Source: Antiquaquibacter oligotrophicus
GTDB lineage: Bacteria > Actinomycetota > Actinomycetes > Actinomycetales > Microbacteriaceae
Direction of reading: 5' to 3'
Assembly: GCF_020535405.1 (NCBI RefSeq)
Contig: NZ_CP085036.1
Span: forward strand, 1,178,001-1,242,000
DNA length: 64,000 nt
Numbering within the stretch: the stretch's first letter is position 1; every line of letters starts with the position of its first letter. The notes under the pieces were generated by a model. That model did not search any database. It saw only the letters and a program-made list of their open reading frames with translations, and had not been told where the DNA came from. Positions 1-7,480 of the stretch are shown piece after piece. A program made the translations under genes and the position numbers.

Positions 1-578
1 GGGCCGGGGCCAGCGGCGGCACGTGCCGACCGCTGGCGGAAGAGAAGGAAAATGAGGAACGCGGAGGCCGCGACAAGGGCCCCCAGCACTCCGAAGAGGA
101 TCGTGCGCAGAAGCGACTGATCCTCCCCCGTGTTCTGATCCACGGTGGATGCGACGACCGGCTCCGGTGTGGCCGCCACCGGGCGAGTGAGAGGTTCAGC
201 GTCACCGATCGTGAACGGGATGACCCCGCTGATCGGATGCCCGTCCTCGCCGATCACACGCCAGCGCACCTCGTACCCCGCGACGGGCATGCCCTGGTCG
301 AGCGTCGTGACAACAAACGGCCCATCAACGGTCGACGCAGAACTCACCCAATCGGTGCCATCGGCATCGACAACGAGCACGAGCGCACCGATCTCCATGA
401 CATCGGTCGTGAACTCAAGGCGGATCTCGGTGGGAGCCTCGGCGAGGCTCTCACCCTCCGACGGCGAACTCGACACGAGGTCATCGTGGGCGTGCGCTGC
501 CGGCACCCCGACGAGGCAGAGCGCGGCAACGAGTGCTGCCCCGGAGAGGAGCAGACGGGTGGAACGGGGGAAACGCAT
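1..578 (-). CDS. CopC-domain copper-binding protein, partial
   Basis: Exported, membrane-anchored CopC/YobA-type protein of the copper-handling family. The 192 visible codons start at the ATG read from base 578 and open with a Sec signal peptide (about residues 1-28, ending VPAAHA). A CopC beta-sandwich follows: the mature start HAHDDL and the later motif EDGHPISG carry the histidines that bind Cu(II) in this family. After a Pro/Thr-rich linker there is one hydrophobic segment (about residues 157-179), so the domain should face outward. The frame is still open at base 1, so the C-terminus lies outside the window. The next gene (685-1266) is a His-rich membrane protein; a joint copper role is inferred from context only. 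Confidence 0.85.
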   Translation of the reverse strand, partial: MRFPRSTRLLLSGAALVAALCLVGVPAAHAHDDLVSSSPSEGESLAEAPTEIRLEFTTDVMEIGALVLVVDADGTDWVSSASTVDGPFVVTTLDQGMPVAGYEVRWRVIGEDGHPISGVIPFTIGDAEPLTRPVAATPEPVVASTVDQNTGEDQSLLRTILFGVLGALVAASAFLIFLLFRQRSARAAAGPG

Positions 579-684
579 GGCAGGTCCTCACTGCGCGCTC
601 GAGTGTGCGCACGTGTGCCGATGCGCACGGAGGCGCGCACGGCAGTTCGCTGGCGCGCCAATTCAGGGCGCGCCGGGGAGTGGA

Positions 685-1266
685 TCAGACTGCCAGGACT
701 GGTGGGCCGCGCCGGGGTGCGACGGAGGCTGCGTCCAGCAGGGAGCGCGCGATACGCACGTGCCAGTGCATGGGTGCTGCGGGGCGGGGCTCGGATGCCG
801 GAACTACCGCGATCGTGGCGGCACGGAGCATCCGGTGCGTGAGGAGGAGCACGAGCTCGGCGAGCGAACGCAGAACTCGCTCACCGTAGAAGAGCGCAAG
901 CACGGTGACGACGCCCGCGACGAGGTGGCCGATGCTCATGCTGGTGGCGCCGTGCGCGGCGCCAGAGTCGACGACCACACCGTGCCCGTGGTGGGCGTGC
1001 AGCACATGCGTCGACGAGCTGCCGAGCACAAACAGGAAGTGGAAGAGCACCTGCGAGACGGCGACCGAGATGCTGAGACGCAGGAGCGAGAGGGCGCGGC
1101 CGGCGATGAGGACGCACACGGCGCCCGAGAGAACGAGGGATGCGACGAGCCCGAACGGACCCGGAAAACTTCCCCCACCCGCGACGTGACCGAAGAGCGC
1201 AACAAAAGTGGCAAGGGAGGCTGCGGATAGCCCCTTTGCCACGTGCGTCGCCCTGTTGACAGTCAC
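685..1266 (-). CDS. His-rich multi-pass membrane protein
   Basis: Integral membrane protein of 193 aa with about five hydrophobic helices. Between two of them is a histidine-rich loop (THVLHAHHGHG) followed by further His residues, suggesting metal binding. I do not recognise a named family. It lies 106 bp upstream of, and in the same direction as, the CopC-type gene, so a role in copper or cobalt handling is a reasonable guess and no more. The first usable start is a GTG read from base 1266; a second GTG at base 1242 would remove eight residues. No strong ribosome binding site distinguishes them. Confidence 0.7.
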   Translation of the reverse strand: MTVNRATHVAKGLSAASLATFVALFGHVAGGGSFPGPFGLVASLVLSGAVCVLIAGRALSLLRLSISVAVSQVLFHFLFVLGSSSTHVLHAHHGHGVVVDSGAAHGATSMSIGHLVAGVVTVLALFYGERVLRSLAELVLLLTHRMLRAATIAVVPASEPRPAAPMHWHVRIARSLLDAASVAPRRGPPVLAV

Positions 1267-1349
1267 GTGCTCATTCTTACAGGGGATTGCCGTTTTACGC
1301 GATGCTCCGCCCGGAGTCCGTGGAACGGCGGTCGGGGCGGAGCGCGCGA

Positions 1350-2654
1350 CTACTCGTACCGCAGCGACTGCACGGGGTCGGCCCTGGCCGCCCGGGCGGC
1401 CGGGAGCGTGCCCGCCAGGAACGCGATTCCCATGACGATGAGAATGATCGTGGCAATCGATACCGGATCGAAGGCGATAAGGGTCAGCCCGGGAAGCTCG
1501 GCGAGGAGCGACGTGGACAGCGCCGAACTGATCGCCGTGCCCGCAAACATTGCCAGGACGACCCCGATGGCGCTTCCCAGGAACCCGATGAACGCCGCCT
1601 CCAAACTGAAGAGAGAGAAGACCCGGCCGCTGCCCATTCCCATCGCCTTCATAAGACCGATCTCCCGCGTGCGCTCCTGAACGGACATGAAGAGGGTGTT
1701 GACGATACCGAAGCTCGCCGCGAGTAGAGCAATGATGGCGAACGCGTTGAGCACGAGGACAATGCCGTCGATGACGGTCGTCACGGTTCCGAGTTGGTCG
1801 GCAACCGTGGTGCCTGTGAAGCCTGCATCCTCGAGTCGGGCGGTGAGCGCTTCGATGTCCTCCTCAGTGGCCTCGGGATCGAACCACACCGTCGCACTGA
1901 GGTAGCGCTCCGCTTGGTCCACAGTGAGGCCGGTGCTCTGTGCGTCGAAGAGTGCATCCGACAACGCGCTGTTGAGGAGGGCGCTCGAGCCCCCGGGCGA
2001 GACGAGCGCGTCCTCCGCAACACCGACGATCGTCGCGTCGATGAGGTGCTGGGTGCGCTCGGCGTCGGTGACGGCGATGGTGACGGTGCTGCCGACGGCG
2101 TCCGCGTCATCCTCGAAGCCCAGGGGTTCCACGTAGCTGACGGGGATCACCACCTCGGGCTCGCTCGAGGCGTCATTCGGCTCGGCTCCGGTCGCCAGGA
2201 CAACCGTTTGCGCAGGGACGAGGCTCGAGACTCCGATGACATACTGTGTGCCGCTCACCGCCTCGATGTAGTCGGGGCTGAGGCTGCGGATGGCATCGAC
2301 GTCGAGCACCCCCTCCACCTGCCGGATCGAGTCGATGTCCTCTGCCGTCATGGCCACAACGGAGCCTCCCGGCATGCCGTTGTTCACGCGGTCCGGGTCG
2401 TACTCGCTGGGTCCGGAGCTTGCCGTACCGGGGGCGGTCACGTCTCGCTCTGGAGACTTTTCTACCCGCATCGCATCGGATGCGCCCACGCCACTCACGG
2501 TGTCATCGATGTACCGGTTGATGCCCGTGCCGAGACCGCTCGTGAGGGCGAGGGTGAAGGCTCCGATGAAGATGGCGAGCACGGTGAGGATGGTGCGGGT
2601 CTTCGAGCGGAACGTGTTCGAGACCGCCGAGGCGATCAGATCTCCGGTTTTCAT
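1350..2654 (-). CDS. MacB-type ABC transporter permease
   Basis: Membrane component (434 aa) of a MacB/FtsX-superfamily ABC exporter. Layout: N-terminal transmembrane helix (about residues 18-40), a large extracytoplasmic domain of about 230 residues, then three C-terminal helices with the conserved cytoplasmic motif after the second helix (TREIGLMKAMG). This is the usual topology of the family, which works by mechanotransmission rather than by a substrate channel. The ATG start (2654) overlaps the stop of the ATPase gene by the sequence ATGA, so the two are translationally coupled. A longer reading frame upstream would run inside the ATPase gene and is not used. Substrate is unknown; peptide or antibiotic export is typical. 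Confidence 0.9.
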   Translation of the reverse strand: MKTGDLIASAVSNTFRSKTRTILTVLAIFIGAFTLALTSGLGTGINRYIDDTVSGVGASDAMRVEKSPERDVTAPGTASSGPSEYDPDRVNNGMPGGSVVAMTAEDIDSIRQVEGVLDVDAIRSLSPDYIEAVSGTQYVIGVSSLVPAQTVVLATGAEPNDASSEPEVVIPVSYVEPLGFEDDADAVGSTVTIAVTDAERTQHLIDATIVGVAEDALVSPGGSSALLNSALSDALFDAQSTGLTVDQAERYLSATVWFDPEATEEDIEALTARLEDAGFTGTTVADQLGTVTTVIDGIVLVLNAFAIIALLAASFGIVNTLFMSVQERTREIGLMKAMGMGSGRVFSLFSLEAAFIGFLGSAIGVVLAMFAGTAISSALSTSLLAELPGLTLIAFDPVSIATIILIVMGIAFLAGTLPAARAARADPVQSLRYE

Positions 2655-3346
2655 GCTGCCACCGCCGAGTCCTCGACGATCTCGCCGTCCCGGATGAGGA
2701 TGCGCCGATCGCAACGAGCGGCGAGTTCCTCGTCGTGTGTAACGACGATGAGGGTGATGCCCTGCTCGCGATTGAGGGCGAAGAGGATGTCTTCCACAAC
2801 GGCACCCGTCTGCGAGTCGAGGTTGCCGGTCGGCTCGTCGGCGAAGATGACGCGGGGGTTGTTGACGAGAGCGCGAGCGATAACGGTGCGCTGTTTCTGA
2901 CCGCCTGAGAGGTTGAGAGCACGGTTCTTGGCCTTGTCGCCCAGCTCAAGCTGCTCAAGCGCGGCCTTCGCCCGAGCGCGGCGTTCGGCGCCCCCGAGGC
3001 CAGCGATCTTGAGGGGCAACATGACGTTCTCGAGCACCGACTGGTTGCCGGTCAGAAAGAACTGTTGGAACACGAAGCCGAAGGAGCGATTGCGCGTGCG
3101 GTTGAGCCTGGCACCCTTGAGGGTGCGAGTGTCGGTGCCCTCGAGAGCAATGGTGCCGGCATCCGGCGCGTCCAGGAGAGCAAGGATGTGCATGAGTGTC
3201 GACTTGCCGGAGCCGCTCTTGCCCACGATGGCTACGCTCTCGCCCTGAGCAATATCGAAGCTCACCCCTTTGAGGGCGTCAAAACGATTGGTGCCTCGAC
3301 CGTACGATTTGCGCACGTCGCGAACCGAGAGAATCGGTGTTGTCAT
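2651..3346 (-). CDS. MacB/LolD-type ABC transporter ATPase
   Basis: ATP-binding subunit (231 aa) partnering the permease at 1350-2654. Visible motifs: Walker A GKSGSGKST, signature LSGGQKQR, Walker B VIFADEPTGNLDS, and a switch histidine in VVTHD. The PTGNLD form of Walker B is typical of the LolD/MacB group. The start was set at the ATG at 3346, which has AGGAGA seven bases upstream; the open frame extends 48 codons further but into sequence without protein-like composition. Both genes form one operon. A perfect 9-bp inverted repeat lies about 85-105 bp upstream (3430-3451) and may be an operator. Confidence 0.92.
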   Translation of the reverse strand: MTTPILSVRDVRKSYGRGTNRFDALKGVSFDIAQGESVAIVGKSGSGKSTLMHILALLDAPDAGTIALEGTDTRTLKGARLNRTRNRSFGFVFQQFFLTGNQSVLENVMLPLKIAGLGGAERRARAKAALEQLELGDKAKNRALNLSGGQKQRTVIARALVNNPRVIFADEPTGNLDSQTGAVVEDILFALNREQGITLIVVTHDEELAARCDRRILIRDGEIVEDSAVAA

Positions 3347-3429
3347 GGGTTCTCCTGGGATGTGTTCGGTGTTGTGCTTCCAGCCTCGTGACGACGTGGA
3401 CCTCGCGCATCCGCCCGCGGGTGACACTT

Positions 3430-3451
3430 GCGTACTGCGACGGCAGTACGC
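3430..3451. promoter_or_regulatory. Inverted repeat upstream of ABC exporter operon
   Basis: GCGTACTGC-gacg-GCAGTACGC is a perfect palindrome with 9-bp arms in the 168-bp gap between the ABC exporter operon and the beta-propeller gene. There is no T-run, so an operator for a regulator located elsewhere is more likely than a terminator; no regulator gene sits next to it. Confidence 0.45.
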
Positions 3452-3514
3452 CGCCGAGTGCGCCGAAGGTGCCGCTTTGGGCACTCGCATTCCGGGGTTA
3501 TCGGAAAACTGGGG

Positions 3515-4444
3515 CTAGGGCGTCGCCGCCCAGCAGAGGCCGTCGGGGTTGCGGCCTACGAGGAAGGTGCGTGTCACCTCGGCGCGAGCGATATCGACCT
3601 CGACGACCGCGCCGTCGGCGTCACACGCCGAATACGCGTGCGTTCCGTCGGGGTGGATGATGATCGCCTGAGGCTCGGACGGAACATCCGTCACGTCGAT
3701 CCTCGACGGGTCGGCGAGATCGATCACGCCGATTCGGGACTCCCACCTCAACGCGACAATGAGCTTCCCACCGTCCGGCGTCACCGCCGTGCCGAAGCCG
3801 AGCGCCGGCAGGTCGATCCAGGAGACGTCACCGCTGTCCGTGTCGATCGCGGCGAGACGCGGGTTCCTCTGGTCTGCCGTGTAGACCGTGCGGCCATCCG
3901 GCGAGATGGAGATGCGATTGACCTTGTCCGCGACCTCGACAACGGAGACGAGCGCGCGGGTCGCAACGTCGATGATGCTCACCGTGCCCGTATCGACGTT
4001 CGCCGAGTAGGCGCGAGCGCCATCGGGAGAGAGCACAAACATGTGCGACTGGGGCCGACCTGTTGGCAGCCTCGCCACGAGTTCACCTGACGCTGGGTCG
4101 ACGACGGTGATCGACTCGTCCAACTCGGTCCCGACGTACAGCAGGCCGCCCGGCCCGACGGCAGGCAAGTGCGGGCGCGAGGGAATTCCGAGCGGGATTG
4201 TCTTCTCTACGCGGAGACCCACGAGGTCGATGACGTCGACGGCGCGACCATCCGTGCCCGGGTCTCCGAGCCACGCGTCACTGTAAATCGGGAGGTAGGC
4301 GCGAGTGCCGTCCACCGTGGCCGCTACCTCGTGTGGGGTGTACCCGGACGCGCGGATGCTGCCCACCGTCGTACCGGATGGCAGGTCGATGACCTCGAGC
4401 GCTTGGTCGTCCTTGCAGACGACAAGAAGTCTTCCCGCGGGCAT
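3515..4444 (-). CDS. YVTN-type beta-propeller protein
   Basis: A 309-aa repeat protein with seven WD/YVTN-like blades, each ending in patterns such as SPDGARAYSANVDTGTVSIID and SPDGRTVYTADQ. Family members form a beta-propeller used for binding rather than catalysis. The chosen ATG (4444) has GAGGTGA six bases upstream; earlier in-frame starts lie inside the preceding small gene. No signal peptide or membrane helix is visible, so unlike many YVTN proteins it seems cytoplasmic. Its start is four bases from the stop of the 63-aa gene (4449-4640), so it may be the third gene of the unit beginning at 5131. Function unknown. Confidence 0.85.
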   Translation of the reverse strand: MPAGRLLVVCKDDQALEVIDLPSGTTVGSIRASGYTPHEVAATVDGTRAYLPIYSDAWLGDPGTDGRAVDVIDLVGLRVEKTIPLGIPSRPHLPAVGPGGLLYVGTELDESITVVDPASGELVARLPTGRPQSHMFVLSPDGARAYSANVDTGTVSIIDVATRALVSVVEVADKVNRISISPDGRTVYTADQRNPRLAAIDTDSGDVSWIDLPALGFGTAVTPDGGKLIVALRWESRIGVIDLADPSRIDVTDVPSEPQAIIIHPDGTHAYSACDADGAVVEVDIARAEVTRTFLVGRNPDGLCWAATP

Positions 4445-4448
4445 CCGT

Positions 4449-4640
4449 TCACCTCGAGGAAAGGATAGTGGTCGGGCTGGCGGGGTCCTCGATACGTTCC
4501 AGGGTGACATCCCACTCCAGTTCGCGCGCTCGCTGGACGAACTCGTCGGCATTGGCGCCAGGGACGAAGAGTTTGGCCCTCGGAGAACAGCAGAGGAAGC
4601 GCGACAGCGCAGTAGCGGTGAGGTCGCGAGGCGATGTCAC
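4449..4640 (-). CDS. Hypothetical 63-aa protein coupled to HTH gene
   Basis: Small protein without a family I recognise. It is mixed alpha/beta in character, with a hydrophobic-Cys stretch (SRFLCCSP) and an amphipathic helix (ADEFVQRARELEW). Its GTG start overlaps the stop of the HTH gene (GTGA), so it is translated by coupling. The pairing of a small DNA-binding protein with a small basic/acidic partner under a palindromic operator resembles toxin-antitoxin or anti-regulator modules, but nothing in the sequence proves that. The base composition matches its neighbours. Confidence 0.55.
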   Translation of the reverse strand: MTSPRDLTATALSRFLCCSPRAKLFVPGANADEFVQRARELEWDVTLERIEDPASPTTILSSR

Positions 4641-5131
4641 CGCGATTTGCGTTCGCGAAGCAGGGCGCGTACTGCCTCATACTCGTCGCGCGAAATCGCT
4701 TTGGACCGGAAAAGGTTCATCAACTCGGCCGAGGACGGTGAGGAAGTTGACGCGCCATCGTAGGCGCTGATGCGTCCAGGCTTCCTGCGCGCAGTCATAG
4801 CGGACGCCAAGGCACGAATCATCTCATCAGACGAAAGACGGGCCGCCTCACGCTCGGCGACAATCGAACGAAGTCTGTCGACATCAACGGTGAGTTGCTG
4901 GCGCTTCAGGCGACGGGACACTTCAGGCTGAGAAAGGCCAGCAAGCGCTGCAATATCGCGCTGAGTAACGCCTAGCGAGGCGAGCTGCCGGATGCCTCGC
5001 TCGATTTCACGAGTTGCCACATCCTGCTGTCGCTTGCTCGTCACCAAGTGTCGAACGACAGCGCCCGCCGAGGGCGCGACTTTGGCCACGCGAGCAGCGA
5101 TCTCGTCTGTCGAAGTCCGAATCACAGTCAC
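4637..5131 (-). CDS. HTH-domain DNA-binding protein
   Basis: A 164-aa protein with a helix-turn-helix in its first half (around residues 50-75: LGVTQRDIAALAGLSQPEVS, followed by RRLKRQ), resembling sigma-region-4 or Xre-like recognition helices. The C-terminal half is charged and helical, with a Ser-rich linker (ASTSSPSSAE). Start is a GTG at 5131 with GGGAGGTG well placed upstream. Directly upstream is a perfect 7-bp inverted repeat (5150-5168), a likely autoregulatory operator. It forms an overlapping unit with the 63-aa gene. It sits beside a decayed tandem repeat at tRNA-Ser, so arrival on a mobile element is possible. Confidence 0.7.
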   Translation of the reverse strand: MTVIRTSTDEIAARVAKVAPSAGAVVRHLVTSKRQQDVATREIERGIRQLASLGVTQRDIAALAGLSQPEVSRRLKRQQLTVDVDRLRSIVAEREAARLSSDEMIRALASAMTARRKPGRISAYDGASTSSPSSAELMNLFRSKAISRDEYEAVRALLRERKSR

Positions 5132-5149
5132 CTGGACACCTCCCCTCGG

Positions 5150-5168
5150 TTGATACCAAGCGTATCAA
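5150..5168. promoter_or_regulatory. Palindromic operator candidate of the HTH unit
   Basis: TTGATAC-caagc-GTATCAA has perfect 7-bp arms, ending 18 bp before the HTH start codon. It is AT-rich against the local background. A second small palindrome, AAACC-acgc-GGTTT, overlaps its edge (5166-5179). Position fits autorepression by the HTH protein; binding is inferred. Confidence 0.55.
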
Positions 5169-5404
5169 ACCACGCGGTTTGGATGCACTACGCGGCGTGC
5201 AGGCTGACTGCTCTGCGGGGGCCCACGAGTGGCTTCGCGTCCGACCACCACAGCAAAATGCGTACCGGTGGGATTTGACTCCCCTACTGAGCCGCATCCA
5301 CACTGCGCGGTTCGCCGGAGTGCACGCCATCGCGAAGCGCGCAGTGCGGCTGACTGCTCAGCGGGGGCCCACGAGTGGCTTCGCGTCCTACCAGCTCAGC
5401 GAAA

Positions 5405-5442
5405 CACGAAAGGGCCGCCCCGTTCGGGGCGACCCTTTCGTG
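5405..5442. terminator. GC-rich hairpin in repeat copy 2
   Basis: Seventeen-base arms with one mismatch around a GTTC loop (CACGAAAGGG...CCCTTTCGTG). It occupies the same place in its repeat unit as the real tRNA-Ser terminator does in copy 3, but its sequence is different. It may still stop transcription leaving tRNA-Ser. Confidence 0.6.
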
Positions 5443-5554
5443 ATTGGCGGTACCGGTGGGATTTGACTCCCTGCCGTGCCGCCAGCCCAACCTACGGTTG
5501 GTCTGGACTGCGCGGCCGGGGCCCACGAGTGCGTTCGCGTCCGACCACCACAGC

Positions 5555-5597
5555 AAAATGCGTAGGGCCCCACCTGACGGCGGGGCCCTACGCATTT
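5555..5597 (-). terminator. Terminator of tRNA-Ser
   Basis: A perfect 16-bp stem (AAATGCGTAGGGCCCC and its complement) directly abuts the 3' end of tRNA-Ser and is followed, in the tRNA's direction, by TTTTGC. This is a classic intrinsic terminator. Confidence 0.85.
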
Positions 5598-5689
5598 GGC
5601 GGTACCGGTGGGATTTGAACCCACGGTGCGCTTTCACGCACACAACTTTTCGAGAGTTGCACCTTCGGCCGCTCGGACACGGTACCGCC
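5598..5689 (-). tRNA. tRNA-Ser (anticodon CGA)
   Basis: A 92-nt class II tRNA with a long variable arm. The acceptor stem GGCGGTA pairs with TACCGCC at the 3' end. The anticodon arm CAACT-CTCGAAA-AGTTG gives anticodon CGA, which reads UCG serine codons. The T-arm holds GGTTCAAATCC. CCA is not encoded. Its 3' end is repeated twice downstream, making this a likely integration target in the past. Confidence 0.95.
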
Positions 5690-5776
5690 GACGAGTTTAG
5701 CGCAGGATCGCCGAGTGCTGCACCGAGGTCGATTAGCCTCGATGAGGGCGCCCGCCGAATCATCCGAGGAGGACAC

Positions 5777-6070
5777 ATGGAGACCATCGACGTCGACGCA
5801 CTCGCCGCCATTGACGGCGCGACCATCATCGATGTTCGCGAACCGTGGGAGTACGAGGGTGGTCACATCCCGACTGCGGTGAGCATCCCCATGAGTGCGA
5901 TCGTCGAGCGGGTAGACGAGGTGCCGCGCGACGGCACCGTGTACCTCGTGTGCGAGAGCGGCTACCGCAGCTCTCAAGTCGGCCAATGGCTCGACCAGCA
6001 AGGCGTCGACGTGGTGAATGTCGAGGGCGGCACGGCCGCGTGGCGCGCCAGCGGACGGCCGGTCGACTAG
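5777..6070 (+). CDS. Rhodanese-like domain protein
   Basis: Single-domain rhodanese of 97 aa. It has the family opening IIDVREPWEYEGGHIPTAVSIP and the active-site loop VCESGYRSSQVGQWL, whose cysteine would carry the persulfide, then the end motif NVEGGTAAWRASGRPV. Such proteins transfer sulfane sulfur or sense oxidants; the acceptor cannot be told from sequence. The ATG at 5777 has GAGGAGGAC upstream; the longer open frame to the left runs through the tRNA and repeats and is not coding. It reads towards radA but is separated by 51 bp with its own -10-like box, so they are probably separate units. Confidence 0.92.
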   Translation: METIDVDALAAIDGATIIDVREPWEYEGGHIPTAVSIPMSAIVERVDEVPRDGTVYLVCESGYRSSQVGQWLDQQGVDVVNVEGGTAAWRASGRPVD

Positions 6071-6121
6071 CCCTGTGAGTCGTCGCCCGGGCTGTCGGAT
6101 GCCCGGCCTAGGCTGAGCGGC

Positions 6122-7462
6122 ATGGCCCGCGTCACGTCGAACTTTCGCTGCACAGAGTGCGGGTGGACGAGCATCAAATGGGTTGGCCGCTGCGGCGAAT
6201 GCCAGCAGTGGGGCACCGTCATCGATCAAGCCGAGCCGGTCGCGCGCGTGACACCTCTGCGCCCCGTGAACGCGGCCCGGTCGATCACCGAGATCGGTGC
6301 CGAAAGTGTCGCCCACTGGCCGAGCGGCATCGCCGAGTTCGACCGTGTGCTCGGTGGTGGCGTTGTTCCGGGTGCCGCGATCCTGCTCTCGGGAGAGCCC
6401 GGCGTCGGTAAGTCGACTCTCCTGCTCGAGGTTGCCAGTCGCGCCGCTGCGCTCGGCCAGCGTGTGCTCTACGTGAGCGCCGAGGAGTCGGTAAGCCAAG
6501 TGCGTCTCCGCGCCGAGCGCACGGGGGCGTTGCATCCGTCGCTCTACCTCGCCGCCGAGACCGACCTCGCGACGATCCTCGGGCAGATCGACCAGGTCTC
6601 CCCCGAACTCGTCATCGTCGACAGCGTGCAGACCGTCGCATCCGGACTCACCGAGGGCCTCGCCGGCGGACCAGCCCAAGTGCGCGAAGTCGCGTCGACC
6701 CTCATTCGCGTGAGCAAGGACCGCAACCTGCCGATCCTCCTCGTCGGCCACGTCACCAAAGACGGCACCATCGCAGGCCCCCGCCTGCTCGAGCACCTTG
6801 TGGACGTGGTGCTGCAGTTCGAGGGCGACCGGCAGACGAGCCTTCGTTTCGTGCGCGCCCACAAGAACCGCTTTGGCCCCACCGACGAGGTCGGATGCTT
6901 CGAGATGACAGGCGACGGCATCGCCGAGGTACCTGACCCCTCCGGCCTGTTCCTCTCCCGCGCGCGTGTGCCCACGAGCGGAACGTGCGTGACCATCGCC
7001 GTTGAGGGGCGTCGGGCGTTGCCCGTGGAGATCCAGGCACTCATCGTCGAGTCCAAAGCTCCGCAGCCGCGGCGCGTGGTCAACGGGGTCGACTCGTCGC
7101 GTGTGGCAATGGTGCTGGCCGTGCTCGAGCGCCGCCTCAAGATGGCCCTCTCTGGGTTCGACGTGTACGTCTCCACTGTTGGCGGCATCAGAGTGGTCGA
7201 GCCCGCGGCCGACCTCGCCATCGCATTAGCCATCGCGAGCGCCTTCCGTGACAAAGCATTCGCCGTCACCCAGGCCGCCGTCGGAGAGATCAGCCTCGCG
7301 GGCGAAATCCGGCCGGTGGCCCAGGCCGGTCAGCGCGCGACAGAAGCGCGACGACTCGGCTTCAGCACGATGATCGACGCAGAGTCGGCACACATTCGCG
7401 AGGCGATGAGGCTCGCCTTCGCGGCATCCGTCGACGAACGGGGCGACATTCCCGAGTTCTGA
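6122..7462 (+). CDS. radA: DNA repair protein RadA
   Basis: RadA/Sms, a RecA-like branch-migration ATPase that helps process recombination intermediates. Domains in order: four-cysteine zinc finger (C10, C13, C24, C27), RecA-type core with Walker A GEPGVGKST (residues 91-99), the RadA-specific KNRFG motif, and a C-terminal Lon-protease-like domain. The 446-aa length is normal. The start ATG has no Shine-Dalgarno sequence but lies seven bases after a TAGGCT -10 box (6109-6114), which suggests a leaderless transcript. Confidence 0.97.
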   Translation: MARVTSNFRCTECGWTSIKWVGRCGECQQWGTVIDQAEPVARVTPLRPVNAARSITEIGAESVAHWPSGIAEFDRVLGGGVVPGAAILLSGEPGVGKSTLLLEVASRAAALGQRVLYVSAEESVSQVRLRAERTGALHPSLYLAAETDLATILGQIDQVSPELVIVDSVQTVASGLTEGLAGGPAQVREVASTLIRVSKDRNLPILLVGHVTKDGTIAGPRLLEHLVDVVLQFEGDRQTSLRFVRAHKNRFGPTDEVGCFEMTGDGIAEVPDPSGLFLSRARVPTSGTCVTIAVEGRRALPVEIQALIVESKAPQPRRVVNGVDSSRVAMVLAVLERRLKMALSGFDVYVSTVGGIRVVEPAADLAIALAIASAFRDKAFAVTQAAVGEISLAGEIRPVAQAGQRATEARRLGFSTMIDAESAHIREAMRLAFAASVDERGDIPEF

Positions 7463-7480
7463 GTCGTCAGGGCCGAGCCG

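Larger units (their letters stand above)
5202..5650. repeat. Three-copy ~150-bp tandem repeat ending in tRNA-Ser
   Basis: This stretch has no gene but three decayed copies of one unit, starting near 5202, 5348 and 5499. Each has GGGCCCACGAGTG followed by TTCGCGTCC, and each ends with the 3' end of tRNA-Ser as read on the + strand (TACCGGTGGGATTTGA at 5263-5278, 5451-5466 and 5603-5618). Copy 2 keeps 21 bases identical to the tRNA end (5446-5466). Copies 2 and 3 also carry a strong hairpin between the two parts; in copy 1 that segment is deleted. The pattern fits repeated insertion or unequal duplication at a tRNA 3' end. Confidence 0.8.

Noticed and set aside
145..1230. Long open frame of 361 codons on the + strand across the CopC region
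   Set aside because: It is antisense to the CopC and His-rich membrane genes, which have a signal peptide, helices and metal motifs. High-GC shadows give long open frames. Its own protein is Arg/Thr-rich and without domain features.
3515..4444. Surface-layer or secreted YVTN protein
   Set aside because: No signal peptide, lipobox or membrane helix can be seen from the chosen start, and the earlier codons lie in the neighbouring gene.
5202..5600. CRISPR-like array because of regular repeats
   Set aside because: Units are about 150 bp, diverged, contain tRNA and terminator sequence, and there are no cas genes or short uniform spacers.
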